64,000 nt of DNA, from the NCBI GenBank assembly GCA_947579665.1, contig OX388341.1, forward strand, positions 26,483,147-26,547,146, read 5' to 3'. The notes under the pieces were generated by a model that worked only from the letters and a program-made list of their open reading frames with translations, searched no databases and was not told where the DNA came from. The DNA comes from Sympetrum striolatum (taxonomy: Eukaryota; Arthropoda; Insecta; Odonata; Libellulidae). Positions 1-13,300 of this stretch are shown in pieces (position 1 is the stretch's first letter; the number at the start of each line of letters is the position of its first letter). The position numbers and the translations under genes were made by a program.

Positions 1-56
1 TATTCCGAGGAATAAATACTCATTATAATATCCGCTCGCTATATTTATGCAGTGGA

Positions 57-147
57 AAATGTACACTCCTAGCCAAAATTAACGCAGCACCTCCATAGCG
101 ATCCTTACGGCCGGTGCTGCGTTAATTTTGGCTAGGACTGTACATTT
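57..147. repeat. 35-bp-stem hairpin (fold-back element or pre-miRNA-like)
   Basis: Arms 57-91 and 113-147 are reverse complements over 35 bp with a single mismatch (c66 against c138), separated by a 21-nt loop (92-112). The arm core includes ctagccaaaattaacgcagc. A 91-nt transcript from either strand would fold into one stable hairpin. Possible readings are a short fold-back MITE, a young pre-miRNA or hairpin-siRNA source, or a recent inverted duplication. No target-site duplication and no known miRNA seed is evident. Confidence 0.85.
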
Positions 148-3100
148 ATTTAAATTTTTTGTTGGAAATAATTGGATGATTATGTATTAATTAAACATTT
201 ATTTAATCTTGTACATAATTTGAATACTTTAAATAATTTATTAAATTAATAAATCATTAGAATGATTGTAGAATCAAATGGATTCTTGTAATGAACAGTT
301 CATATTCATGCAGTGGGAATATCAAGAGTATTTTATAAATTAATGTTATCAGTTTAAAAACAGTTTAACTTTACAATAATTAATAAACTCATCCTGGATT
401 TCTAATCATAAAAATTAGAAGACTCATGAATATCTGTGTGTAACGTTAAAGCGTTACTCTACAAAGTATTACTGATTGGGAAAGTGATTCAGTGAAAAGA
501 AGGAAATAGGTTAGGAATTCAATTTCTCTGCAATGTTTGTTGAGAAGCTAATCAAAAGCAATTTATAAATAGTTGATTTTAATTTTTAAAGGTAATGAAT
601 AAATTGAATCCGATTTACGTTCTAATAATTAACAGATATCTTCCTACTTCCAAGAATTTAAGGGTATAGGTTTCAGAATTCTTGTGTAATATTACGTAAT
701 TCCATGAAAAAATTAATTCATCTGAGAACTAATATGTTAAAGGGTGAGGAATGTTTGATTTTTCTCTTCTGAAAATTGAAAATTTATGGACGAATTGGTT
801 TTTGAAAAAATTACAAGTTCTCGAAAATTCGTTCCTTCAAATGCCTCGAAGTTTTATCTCAAAAAAATTTATCTCTTCTCATATTAAAAATTCCGTTATT
901 CAATTTGAGAACAGTATTTTCTTATTTAGATATTTTCCATTTTTATTTTCCGAATGAATCTGGAATCGTTCCGTAACCGAGATATATTAATTTATTCTTA
1001 CCACTCCAAATTAGTTGAGTTCATACCTGAATTAACCTGCAAATACGGTACCGAATCGGAATTTTCTCTATTTTCCCAAATATTTGGTGGATTCATTTTT
1101 AACAGAAACTCGCTTCAGCGAGTCGCACGGATAATAGCAGGATGTGTATATTTCAGATTCACTTTGTGGAAAAATCGTTCGCATTGAGCGAAATGGCAAA
1201 AAATAGAGGAGCGAAAAACGTATCTAGGTCATCGGCGACGAGTCGCACCCATTGGATCAGTATTAATGGGATTTCACAGAGATCGACTAAAATCAGTGGA
1301 AAGAAAATAGCGGAATTATTGAGAGTGGACCAAACTTCGTATAATCGATTACCAATCGGTGAAAATGACCTGCTAGACCAAGTTGCACGAGCAATTTTTT
1401 TATTCTGTTTCGTAACTTAACGGGCGAGGTCGCGATAAAACGAGTGATTTCAACGGGATTGGTAAATTCCATATGTTTCTCGACTCTAATCCTTTCTGCG
1501 GATCATTCTGCAAATATTTGAGTGTGATTCCACGAACATTTAAAACCGATCCATCTCAACATATTCAACATTCCTAAACTATCATGCAGAGAATCTCGGG
1601 TGGTGTGCCGCAAGTTTCCAATAGTTCTTAATATAGGTAATCTTTTCACATATTACATTCATATTGATTTGCCATGTTGAAGAAATACCAGAGGCAGATG
1701 AACTGCTTGAGTAATAAATTGATAGAGTATTGAGCACAAAAGAATTCAGTTACATTATGCTTCCGTTATACTTTAAAAATAGAGAGAAAGAAAAGGGTTT
1801 TAGTTTCTTTGATAATAAAATAGGAATAAGTAGTGATCAAGATGTAGGTCACGAATTGCAGAAAAGAAGATCCTGATAACTTACAAAATAAATTCTTCAA
1901 TGCTCATTCATTTACAGGAAGCTCTAAATTGATATGGTGACAAATAATTATTCTCCATTTTATTTATATACTTATTTTACATATTTGTCCGAAGTGAAGC
2001 TTTACCTAACCAAGATACGCTTGGTTAAATGAGCTTAAACTATTTTAGAATCGTCTATGCAACAAAGTCAAGTGGAATTCAGCATACGAACAAAAAACCA
2101 CAACAAGGCTCCAAAAATACAGCTATTTGGGCGGTTTTAGGCGTATCTAAATATGCTATCTATACCTGAGCAATGAAATCGAAAACTTAATATACTATAG
2201 ATGGAGTATCATTGAACTAGGATATAATATTAATGCACTTACGTATAGATATATAAATATGCGAAAATGCATTCGTGCTTGATTATTATATGCAAATCTT
2301 AGTATAATTTCGTATTTAACCCAAATCATAAAATCTGCATACGAGCTACGAGGAAATTCACCTATTGTGTAGTGCCATTACGACTGCACGGGAGATGGTC
2401 TCGAAAGCGCCTAATGGCTTAATTTTACAGAAAGAAGAATTTTTCAAAAGAAAATACCGATTCGAAACAATTAGAATGAATGTTCGCCGAAAAGGAACAC
2501 AAATCAACAGCCATAACCTGAGAGCATTGTATCGATATTTGGATATTGCTTTCTCTTAGGAGCATACTACTGGGAAATCGTATTTTCCTAGTTCCTTTTT
2601 TTCCTACCTCAGCGCTTTGTCCCGTATTGGTCGATAACTCCCACTCGCTCTAATTGTATGTCAACGAACATTTCCTCCCCGCGCATCGTCCGTTTCGATT
2701 CCTGTAGCCTGTTACTTCCATTACGAGAGAGGAAAATTAGAGTTAAATTCTTCGTTTAGCTACCATTATACCACAGACGCAGTTATGCGCAGAATTGATA
2801 TCGATAAAGGGATTTTGCTCCATGGATTCAGGTTTAGAACATACGCAATCGAGACATGAGATAAAATGTAATGAAGCCCGAAACAAATACACCGCTATGC
2901 TTTGGATGAAAGCCGAAGATAAGAAGGGATTGAATTCAGTTAACAGCTGAGATAACAACTCCGAATGAGTGAGTGTAATGCGCTTCCGTCGTCGCAGTGT
3001 TTTAACTCCATTATCTTGCCGAAATACTATTGTCAATTCCAAAGCATTTGTTAAGATTAACCAGAGGAAATGGCATCATAATTAGCAAATGAATATTTCC

Positions 3101-3840
3101 CATTTTGTATCTGTTGCATTATAGTCATTAACTCGAATGTAAGTTGATGTGATTCATTATTATTGAGTGAAAATGTTATTTCTTAAATGATTGACGATGA
3201 AGAATATAACTACTACTCATTTTTAGCGAATCCATTTGAGATTTAATTTTCATTTCAAAAGACTTCATAAGCATAATATCCCTCTTTGCGTGTGAGCCAT
3301 AAATTTTCTTATCATACGTTCCTCATATATCCCACATCTCTCTGAACTTCCTAATGATCTCCAAAAACCTTTTTCCAACGGATCAGAAAATTATAAGTAG
3401 CTAAACGTTTAATTTTCATATTTAATGATCTATTTAAAGTATCGCTTCATTGCCATTAATGTAAATTGCAGTTTCTCATCATGGTCATTATAGCTAATAC
3501 AAGATAAAGGTATATACGTATTTCCTTATTGGTCTGCATCTATTTATCACAGATCTAGTTCCTCATCAATTTCACATAATTCTAATCTATTTATATATTT
3601 ATTTAAAGAAAACCAAAACAGTGCATGATATTCATTGGATATTTGTAACAGATAACCACATAAACAGGAAAACAGATCAAAGAAAAGTTACAGCAATGGA
3701 TTAGTAGATAAAATAAAATACATATGATGTTATGTTGGAACTAACGCTTAATGATATCAAGAGAAGTTATCTTTTAAACGCCTAATTGTATAGAATTAAA
3801 GAATTGTGTAGTAAGTAAACTAATGTTTTCCTCCGTTACC
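148..3840. other. AT-rich intron-like or intergenic sequence, no gene seen
   Basis: AT-rich with frequent stops in all frames. Open frames here are under 100 codons (for example 751-957, 954-1187, 1142-1420 and 2743-3042 minus) and unrecognised. A small stem (taaccaag / cttggtta, 2007-2027) is not distinctive. Confidence 0.6.
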
Positions 3841-4400
3841 TTTACCAGCTTGCAACTATGTCCATAAAAGTCCTTGCGCCGATGAATTCCCAATTTTCCT
3901 CCATCGATCCGACGACTTCAGTTTCAGAAATCTTTTCGAGCAGCATCTTAGCGATGCGAGAAAAAGAAGCAAAGATTGCAGAAGAGATCGAACACGACAC
4001 ATATCCCTCGCGGTTCAACCTCACGATAGCTCTCCCCGCGTTGCACCCCTTTTTTCCATCGAAAATAAAACGTATCTTGATAGAAATGCTAACACACATT
4101 TCGTCACAGAAAAGGCATCAGAGCGAAGCGGGTGGATATCCTGCTGGGAGGGAATCCGATATTGGTTGCCTCTCTGGTCTCTGTCACCGGAAGGAAGGAT
4201 GACGAGATAGCGAGGAGAGGGATAAGAAATGAAACTTGTAGGGAGTGCTTCCTGAAGGGAGATCCGTAAGGAGTGGATGTCTGCAGAAATATTGGGAGGG
4301 TGGGGGGCCCATAACGAGAAGGCTTGAAACGGGAGTTGAGTTATGAGGTGGATGAGGGAAAATCATGACAGATAGAGATACGGCAAAACAAACCAAGAAA
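3841..4400. other. GC-mixed block with overlapping opposite ORFs, then a G/A-rich tract
   Basis: An acceptor-like tttcctccgttacctttaccag ends at 3849. An open + frame of 114 codons from ATG 3858 begins MSIKVLAPMNSQF. A minus frame of 85 codons (3842-4099) overlaps it, so at most one could be real. Neither is recognised. From about 4130 the + strand becomes purine-rich. Confidence 0.35.
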
Positions 4401-5056
4401 AAGAATGATGGCGTTTTTTTGTTGGGGATATTGAAAAATTTTTCCTCCTAACGTGGGACTAATGATACTTTCCGTGGGCTTAGATGGCACGTGGGTTGAA
4501 GAGGCTATTTTTTACGGTTATGCCTTAGCATGCGAAATGGATGATCGTGGACCTTAATTCGTGGAAAATTTCATTTCTCCTTCTTCCGTAAAGGTGTGGA
4601 GACAAATGATAAATAATGGATTTGGACGTGCTCCTAAATATTTATAAATTATGCCGGGAGAGAGGGGATAATTTAATCATACTCGACTGCGTCCATATAT
4701 TTTAATATTTTAATGGTCTCGAGAGTGAGATATATCAATCACAGAAAAGTCAAAAAAGCTATCATCGTTGTTTCAGCAAAATGTACAAAATATGAACTGG
4801 GAGAAATTTGTCTTTTTTCTTCTTATAATATGCTCATATAGATTATAATATGGTTGTAAGTATAGTAAAGAAGCGTAAAATATGGCTAAAAATTTCAGAA
4901 GATAACTAAATTTAATTGCACGGAAAACATTATATTTTTAGTAAAGGTTGGATCTGATAACATTCACGAGGTCTCAGTCAGATACAAAATAATCCGGATA
5001 ACGTTCGAGCGGTTTGAACAACTTACATCAACAACTATAATATGCTTATTAGATAG

Positions 5057-5098
5057 TTACCCAAACTATGTATAATTAGTTATACACAGTTTGGGTAA
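5057..5098. repeat. 19-bp-stem hairpin with 4-nt loop
   Basis: ttacccaaactatgtataa at 5057-5075 pairs with 5080-5098 except at one position (a5068 against c5087). The loop is ttag. It is AT-rich and flanked by intron-like sequence. It may be a cruciform-type palindrome or a remnant of a small fold-back element. Confidence 0.8.
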
Positions 5099-7770
5099 AG
5101 TAATGTATTGATGAAACAAGGAGTAATAGGAGACTATACTGGGCATTTTTTTATGTCATTATTGTCAGAAATTAATGCATAAATATGTATTTTGCTATGT
5201 TCAATGACAAAAATTCGATTGTAATCGAAAGAGATTTACCAAGGTAGAGGGAAATTTAATAGGTCTAAAACGAATTACAATCCATTTCGAAATATGTTTT
5301 TAAATGTTTTAACTTATGAACTTCCTTCGTGTGATTTTATGCATACACGTAGATCGTGATCAAAGCCAGCGGATGCGGGCCTACAGAGCAGGAAGGCGCC
5401 ACTCTTGAGGGAGCCGAATTTCTTCTTTCGGTATACATTTCTTACCCGTACAGTAATGTTTGGAGCGGAAATTTCGGCTGAGCCACGTTTTCCCTGGCGC
5501 CGGTTATGATCGTTAAAGAAGAAATTTGTGCTAATTTCGGAAAATATTCAATAGTTAATAAGTATTCTACCTACGATTCGAATTCGTTTACTTATTCAGC
5601 GATTAAAAGTTTCATCACGATCGACCTCTTGTCTAGATATACGCTTAAATATGTAATTATTAACTGGTTATTTTCAATATTTATTAATTACAATATGAAA
5701 TAATAGATATGTTATATTTACTTGAACCTAATTTTATTGAGAATGGGAGTAAAAAGTGGCAGTACTAGAAATAAAAAGCTACCAGCGAAAACAGTTTTAC
5801 GATGAATGCAGAATGGTGCAAAGGCATCAGTGTTATATGGCTCATCATTCCATTTAGTTTCCATGCAAAGAGTGGTCATAAATAGGATATAAAAATAACG
5901 AAATGCTCAAGATTGTCATAAATTTTGCTGGAAAATAGTGAAATGGAAACCAACTTTACCAGTTGAAGAGCATATATTCCCCAAAAAAGTTTTAAGAACA
6001 GGTAAAACAAGGCATGTGGAAAGGCATTTAGAGAAGTCACTTCAGTTTTGCACCCAAATCTTAGAGCAATGGAATGCTCTCAACAGCCAAAGGTACGCGG
6101 TGTTGAACCGGGTTGAGATTTTGTATCCCTGCTCCATTCCCTGGAGAGCAATCGTAATTTACGTTCGGAATGTGGCCATCGACCACCGTTCCTCCCCTCG
6201 GCGGTGACATCTTTATGGAACACAATGGCTGGAGGGGATTTGAAGCATCCTTCCCAGCCCGGAATGTAAAAATATCCCTTTTTCTTGTTCATAACCAAAT
6301 TAAACATCGAATATATTCTCATCCATCCTCGGAAAAAAAGATCTCCCCGTCCCATTCCCGTTCATTCCTCTTTTTACAGCACTCTCCTTCTTCATCCACC
6401 CTTTCCTCTGCAGACCGCATTCCCACGCCACCGTTGCCAATATATCTCACTCCTCTACTTTCGAAAGCTTTCTTTTTTTCCGGGTTGTATAATTTTCGAG
6501 TTCTCTTACGCACCGTGGTCATACGTCTGCTCCTACCGATGTTCTCCTCACCTATACCTCGGCGATAAATAAACGTTCGCGAGCGTTACGAGTATTTTTT
6601 CCCCTTTCTATAGCCGTGACGCTTTAAAACCGTGGAAAAATTTCATTGGAAGAAATAATTTAGCGAAGGAAAAATGCTCGAGCGATGAAGGTGCAATAAC
6701 CCTAAGGCGAATGTGCGAGTAAGGAAGAATGAAATGCTTTACACACGTTGCATGGAGGAGGTTTATGGGCACAGAGAGAGAAAAGAGCGTCTTTAAGTCC
6801 CCGGCTTGTTGTAAAACCTTAATGCTGGAAACAGTAAAGGGAGCCGTCACTCCAACCTAGAAACGCATTCCAACTCTCGATGCTTTCATTTATGCCCTCC
6901 TCCTCTTTTACACCGCACAAAATCTCTATCTAGTTTCTTACTCTGGTACTCCGCGCTGCATTCCTTACATTTTAGTGGTGCTCCGAACTTATACGCGTGA
7001 AATGACCGCACACTCAAAGCAGAAAGCTATTATGCCCTTAAAAAAAGTCCGCGTCGAGATCCTTTTAGGTTGAAGTGTTCGCGCCTGGAAATTAATGAAA
7101 AAATTGTTTCCCCAAATCAAGTTGTAAACGGAGCGTAGGCGACAAGGTTTTTTTTAACGCCGTTGCCGTTATTTCTTATACGAGTTCAATTGAATGGATA
7201 GGATTTATAAAGGAAACATTAATGCGTAGTAGATTCAAGACCACGCGATGATCATTAAATTAATGCAACAGATGGATTTACGAATAATAACAAAACCTCA
7301 TTATTCCTCGCATATTTTTATGTAGTATCAATCACGTATGGGTCAAATGGAACTAAATATTCTTACATAATAATAAATTAATTAAATAATCTTGTATTAG
7401 AACCGAATTCGAAGTTTTGGTGAATAAGTAGCTAATTTTGCCCATTTAATGCTGCTGGTAGTTGCAATGGAAACTCAAGTTTTTTCGTCTTTATTTTTTA
7501 TATAATGATATTACTGGTTTTATCATAGCAAATAATGAGGAAAGAAATGTTGTTCAACTGATACTAAAAGGTGAATGAATAATATTGCCTTATGATTATA
7601 ACCACCGCAAGGTCGAAATCATTCTCCAACTCCTATATTTAATTCAAATGGGAATTTACCCTTAAGGAAAGTAGGCATACTACAAATAGTAAGAACTGCC
7701 ATTCTTAGCAAAAGATTTTTCAATGTATTCAAAGCAGTTCCCTCAAAATGGTACTACAAGTCCACTAGAA

Positions 7771-7792
7771 TATATATAGATATATATAGATA
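7771..7792 (+). repeat. Short AT-rich 10-bp tandem repeat
   Basis: tatatataga is repeated twice and continues as ta. A minor low-complexity tract. Confidence 0.75.
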
Positions 7793-8259
7793 AACTATAC
7801 ATAGATACCTAGAACTGGTTATAAGTAATATTATGGGTGAAATATTAATTTAATCTTATAATCAAAACATTCATTTAGTGTTAAACCAATCCATAGCAAC
7901 TATGGAATAGTTTTATACTCATTTTCTAATTTGTAACAGATTATTTATTCTATTGATTACCACTAACTGTCTTAAAAGAGTTTAATATAAATAAAATCGA
8001 TTTAAAAATTTAAATTTACTGTGGAACTAAGCCAAAGTGTTCTTTTCCTTTCCTACGTTTAATATAAATGTTTTTTTCATTTAATTAATCATTCATTCGT
8101 TTAATGTATATATTTAGAAGAATTACGCAATTCTACTTTTAAACCCTCAAAAGTACGTCTTCAATGCGGAACAATGCGTCTCGGTGCCGTAATCATCTTA
8201 TGGAAAACAGCTCAAGGAAAAGAAACCTCCTAATCAGATAAAACAATTCGGAATATTAA

Positions 8260-9400
8260 CCTCGCGACTGTGTTATTTCCCTGTCACTCCTCAGATTACC
8301 TTCCTCCGCTTTTTCTCCAAACACACTCCCAAGAGCTTGTATCGCCCCTCTCTCTCCTCACCTCTGCCACTGACAACCTCTCCTCGTCCCGCGAGGGCCT
8401 CCTGCTTAATCGAGATGAATGCACAGGAGTTGTGCTGAAGAGGGAATACTCCCTCAATGAAGAGCTCCTCCTCCCCTACATATTATTCTCCCCCCCTCTG
8501 CGACACCCTTCCATTTCGGGCACCCGATAATCGCCGGAATATTTGCTCTCCTAATGGAATTTTTACTCCATTAACCCACGGCCACCCTTTACTGCCAGTA
8601 CGTCCACCGCCTCCTTTTTTTTCGTATGACAGAAAACTTTTAGGTCGAGATTATTTGGTTAATGTTTCGGAAAATAAAAAAGGGGCAGAACATCGATCGG
8701 AGGGGGCGAATTCCTCGCGTCGCCCCCGTCACAATTTCGAGAAGTTTAGCTCTCTTAGAGGAGATAGAGAGAAAGAAGTTAAGGCGCGCTTATTTTTCAA
8801 GACGCCCAAGTAGTAAATAACACGAAAGTGGTTGTTCCCTCCCAGAAGACCCGGATCGATGTATTTTTATACGGGGGAAGAAGAGAGAGCCCCCTATGGG
8901 GTAAAGGAGAAAAAAAAGAAGAAACGCCTGCGAAACTTTTCTCAGGGATGAGATGATGTTTCGGGGAGTATATTGACTTTTCGGCGAGGAAACGTGACGG
9001 AGAATGAAACTAAGACCTTGCGAGTTTGAAAGCAGTCGAGATGGTATTCGCGGGAGGGAAAGGACATAATGGGAATAAATGGATTCCAGCGGAGGGAGAG
9101 AGCGCTCCGCGGAGGTAAGGTTTTACGCTTTCCCGCGGAAGAGCTCGAGCGATGGACGGGAAACGAATTCGGAATCGGTGCGCGAAAGAGGAATCATGGG
9201 AAGACTCGAAACGAAATAGACTCGTGTGACATATGACGATCGAGAGGATTCTTCTTTTTTTTACTTCCAAGTGTCCGGAGAGGAAGTCATTTGTTACGGA
9301 ACGATGGGCATCAACGTTCTCCGAGGGTGATAAATTGAGCATTACGTACACTCACACACACTAATTCCCTCGCCAACTTCGGCGTCCAATCTCTTCGCTC
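8260..9400. other. C/T-rich block followed by GC-mixed and G/A-rich DNA
   Basis: The + strand is pyrimidine-rich from about 8275 to 8620, then CpG-containing and purine-rich (8700-9130). ORFs here are compositional. No known domain is seen. Confidence 0.5.
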
Positions 9401-11169
9401 GATTTGTTTGACCATTAAATCTACATCTATATGATATACGCCACGTACCTGCTTGTGGTTGGGTCTCCCACCAATGGATCGACCGAAACCTCCTATCCTT
9501 TAAGAAATGGAGATGTCCTGAAATGGATTTCTCCCTCGTGACTTCTCTAGTTCAACATTTATGGCGTTACTTGTAAATTATAGGAGATATTCTCCTTTTA
9601 AGATCTGCACTCCAACTCTTCACTTAAACCAGATATTCATGTTCTCTTGGATGCTCGTAAGCTTAAGCCTACGATACTGTCAAAATATTTCTATACTAAT
9701 GAAGAAACATTAGCTCACACTCATATGCCTCACATTTCCTCGTGGAAGGCCATTATAAAGGAAACGTACTTTTCGTGCCCACATTTATACAGTGAGAGTG
9801 TAAAAAAGTTAATTATTAATTTGTTACACACAAACTTTGAAGTGAATGATATATGTCCATTCACGTTGGCCTTCCTTGGTGAATCCTAACAATACTAAAA
9901 ACATACAATCCTAAACAATTGAAAATTCATACAATTCTATAAAATTTATCACAGCATTTATCTACACAACATATAGAATTCATGCTAGAAATAAAGTAAT
10001 AGTTTATTTTTATCTTATTTGTTGAAAGATACATAGTTATTTAAATTCAATTTTCAAATGAAATATACAAAATATATTATTAACGACAGAAAATTGATGC
10101 AGAAGCGTGATTCTATGAGATATGCGAGGTCGCAAACTTTGGTACAAAGATCCACACAGGTTAATAACACCAACCAATTCTAGGGGTATTTAGTGTGTTT
10201 AGGAGTTGAATTTTCTAACGCAAAAGACTAATGGTCAATCTATATTACCTATTAATATCGCAAGTAATAGAAACACAGGCTTCATCAGCAGCACGATTCT
10301 TAGCTTATCGCAAAATAAATCAACAAATAGAAGCATAATACTACCCCCTGGGACAAAAAATATTCAATGAAATACAATTTTGTTCACCTTCTGGTAAAAT
10401 GCAAATAGCTCATTAGTTCAATAGCATAGCTCATTAATCTCAGCAAACGTCGAACGCCACATTCTCAAACAATAAAGTTTATTATGTTAATACAAAATTC
10501 CACTACCGTTTTATAAGCGATGGGGTCTTCAAGTGAATTAGTTTCTTGTGTGAAGAGAGAAGAGTTGAATAAAGAATATCCCTTCTTCAATTAGCTTTTC
10601 TGAAAGTTTCCTAACTGCTACGTCAGAAAGCAAACGGAACAATCTCTCACAGCCTCTCTCAGAACTGGAATTAATGTCCATCACCATCAGCTTTTCTCAG
10701 TTTATTTTCCTTCTTATAGAGATACAAGGGCTCAGAAACTGACGGCCATTATGGTGATGGTTATTAATGGAGAGGCGATGACTCGAAGATTTTTCCACGC
10801 CCGTCACTCTCGAGTGAGACAGTAGGATGAAATGTCATTGTGCTCTTGTGATCTGTTTCCATTCCATCAACGTACGACGTACGGCGAGCATTTCGGGTAC
10901 ATACGAAATAAATTGATTGTTTTTGCGGTCTCTTGCATATGATAAGTGTGGCTATGGCTAAGTCAACTAAGCGAAAATGAAGTATCGAAACAAGGGTAAA
11001 CAGGAAAAGATGTACAGGAACGAGGTATTGAATAACATAAGATAATAAGACATTTATTCACTTTCATTTAAAAAATATAATAAGTGAGAAGGGATGGAAT
11101 TGAAGAGAGATTAAGAAATTAATATGATTGATGAGAAGGAAACATGACCTGAGAAGTAACAAAAAGCGC

Positions 11170-11235
11170 TCTCTGGTGGTATAGTGGTAAAAATGGTTAG
11201 TGGTATAACATTCTACGGTACGAATACGTGGTTAT
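11170..11235 (+). mobile_element. Possible tRNA-like / SINE remnant
   Basis: tctctggtggtatagtggta resembles the 5' half of tRNAs such as Gly or Asp, with a box A-like tggtatagtggt at 11177-11188. ggtacgaatac at 11217 matches box B at 9 of 11 positions. Spacing is 40 nt. The stems are not preserved. Confidence 0.25.
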
Positions 11236-12272
11236 ACGTATTTATTTATACTTTTCCAAGGTTTGAATGGCGTTGGGTGGCTGATTCCACCAACCAATTC
11301 CAACAACCAATATTCCTTACAATACAAACACATTCTACGATCCTTAACACTTAAAAACATGTACACATGTGTTCATTTTCGTATAGCTCATACCTAAACA
11401 CATTTATATTACACTCATATATAGAATACATACACTATAGCTTTATAAAATACAACTACATGCAATAGCTTCAGCACCTTTTAAAATCCTTCGGTATGTA
11501 TTCTATTACATTTACTTTTACAGACAGGCCATATCAATGATGATATTATTGTAGTTAACAATGACCTTGTAGTGCTATAAATGAAATTGAGAAAGATTTC
11601 TTTGATTTCAATTAATAAGACTATCCCCGAAGATAATGGCGATAGATATTATAGTTTCGGGAACACTGATAATTTTAGAGCCTTCCCATTCCTACTGAAA
11701 ATTATTGTTATAAACAGCCTTGATGTTTCTATTTTACCCTAGCTCACATAACACTACTCTTTCTCAATACATAATTAATTTTTTTCGATCTTTACTATTT
11801 TTATCGGGCACAACCTCGATTGTTTACTTTTGAATGTATTTTTTGCAATCCCGCTTCTTTTATGGTGCAATTATTCTACGGTTGATGAGCAGTGCAAAAG
11901 TATCTCCTCCAAACCGCTTGAAAGGGCACAGCGACGCATAAATTGGAAAAAACGCTGCATTATTTTGTATGAAAATGGAAGAGGGTGCGCCGAGTTCCAG
12001 CAACACCCCCCAGGGGTTCGTACCGAGCTTGATAAAGTTTAGTATTTTTATCCTTTTGCTGGAGCAATTTGTAACTCTCCGCTGCCACTTTCTGTCCTCC
12101 ATTCTCTATCTCTCTCTACTAACTTGTTGTGAGGACGAAATCCAATTCAAGCAACAGTCGGGCTTTTATTCGGGGACAAACGACAAACACCGCAAAAAGT
12201 AAGGCACTAGTTACGCTTATCATACTGAGATGCAAAAAGCAAAGTCACTTTTCTTCCACCTCGCATTTTTAC

Positions 12273-12292
12273 GAAAGATAGTACTATCTTTC
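12273..12292. repeat. Perfect 20-bp palindrome
   Basis: gaaagatagtactatctttc equals its own reverse complement. It sits at the boundary between AT-rich sequence and a GC-mixed block at 12.3-13.3 kb. It could bind a dimeric factor or be incidental. Confidence 0.75.
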
Positions 12293-12299
12293 TAATCAG

Positions 12300-13300
12300 C
12301 CTCGCAGCTTTGCTCTCCGGAGAGTTGCGCGGCGTAATTAAGTTTATGTTTTACGACTCTTACGAGAAAGATAATAATTGTATGAGCAACGAGGGGATGA
12401 TGTCTTTAACTGGTTTCGTCCGTAAAAGTCATGCAAAAATTATTTTTGGTGATGTACGTCTTAAACCAGAATGCATCACATTTAAAATAAAGAATCGCAT
12501 AATTTTTTATAATTTTACTCTGTTTAGAAAATTTGGATTTTTATCTCCACCGTGAATTAACTCACAGGCAGCATTCCCCAGAGGTAATTTCATCAACGGT
12601 GGCAAAAATTAACGATTTGCATAAAGATTTTCGTCTATTTGTAGATAGGCGACAAAAACAAACCGGAATATAGATGCAGCGCGTGCATAAAACTCGCCCG
12701 CTTTCTGGTTCATTTGATTTCCAAGTCGAGAGCTATTAAATTTCCCAAAAATCATTCCTTTTTTCCGGCGTGTAATGGCTGATAAAATTTTTCGATACCG
12801 CGGCGGAACTTTGTTTGCAGGGAGCGCGTGTATCGGAAATTAAATCAAACGGTGCGATCTGATTGTAAAATTTTAGACTAATATTGGATTTCTATTGAAT
12901 TAGTCTCGCGCAATCAAGGTAGTCGCGTGTAATGTGCGTGCAATCACTCCGCCTTCCGTCGAGGGTCCGCTGGGAGGCGGCGTCGGTGGCGGGAAACACT
13001 CGCTGTTTTGATAGTCCAACGGAGGCATGAAATGACGCTTAATTCCGCACATAGTAGATAAACACACGCAATAACAAAATCGATACTCGAATAAAAGCAT
13101 ATGCGCGCATTTTCGAATTTTATATGCGCCCCGCGTTCCCTGTCGGCCGCGAATGGAACAGAAAACAAAATTTGCATTGGGAAGCGACGGAAGGATCCGA
13201 ATTCTCCGATAAATTTTGTTTTCCCATCGCGTCCAATTTATTATTATATTTTAATAATAAAATACGCCGATGTTTATTCATGGATGTGATATTTTAAAGA
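12300..13300. other. Mixed-composition block resembling conserved non-coding DNA
   Basis: Balanced composition with CpGs and AT-rich motifs and no repeats. ORFs are short and overlap on both strands. Enhancer or conserved-element status is a guess that alignment to relatives would test. Confidence 0.3.

Larger units (their letters stand above)
4400..8260. other. AT-rich non-coding stretch with a C/T-rich block at 6.33-6.57 kb
   Basis: Mostly AT-rich, intron-like DNA with no recognised exon. It includes the 5057-5098 hairpin. The ORFs at 6170-6568 coincide with the pyrimidine-rich block and are attributed to composition. Confidence 0.55.
9400..12300. other. AT-rich intron-like sequence
   Basis: No recognisable exon. 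An 80-codon + frame at 9647-9889 lacks family resemblance. The possible tRNA-like relic at 11170 lies within it. Confidence 0.55.

Noticed and set aside
2007..2027. taaccaag / cttggtta hairpin
   Set aside because: An 8-bp stem is expected by chance in 64 kb of AT-rich DNA.
2160..2195. Minus-strand zero-exon splice juxtaposition (ttgctcag|gtatag)
   Set aside because: On the strand opposite the only recognised gene and with a weak donor. Kept as a background control for the ratchet-site idea.
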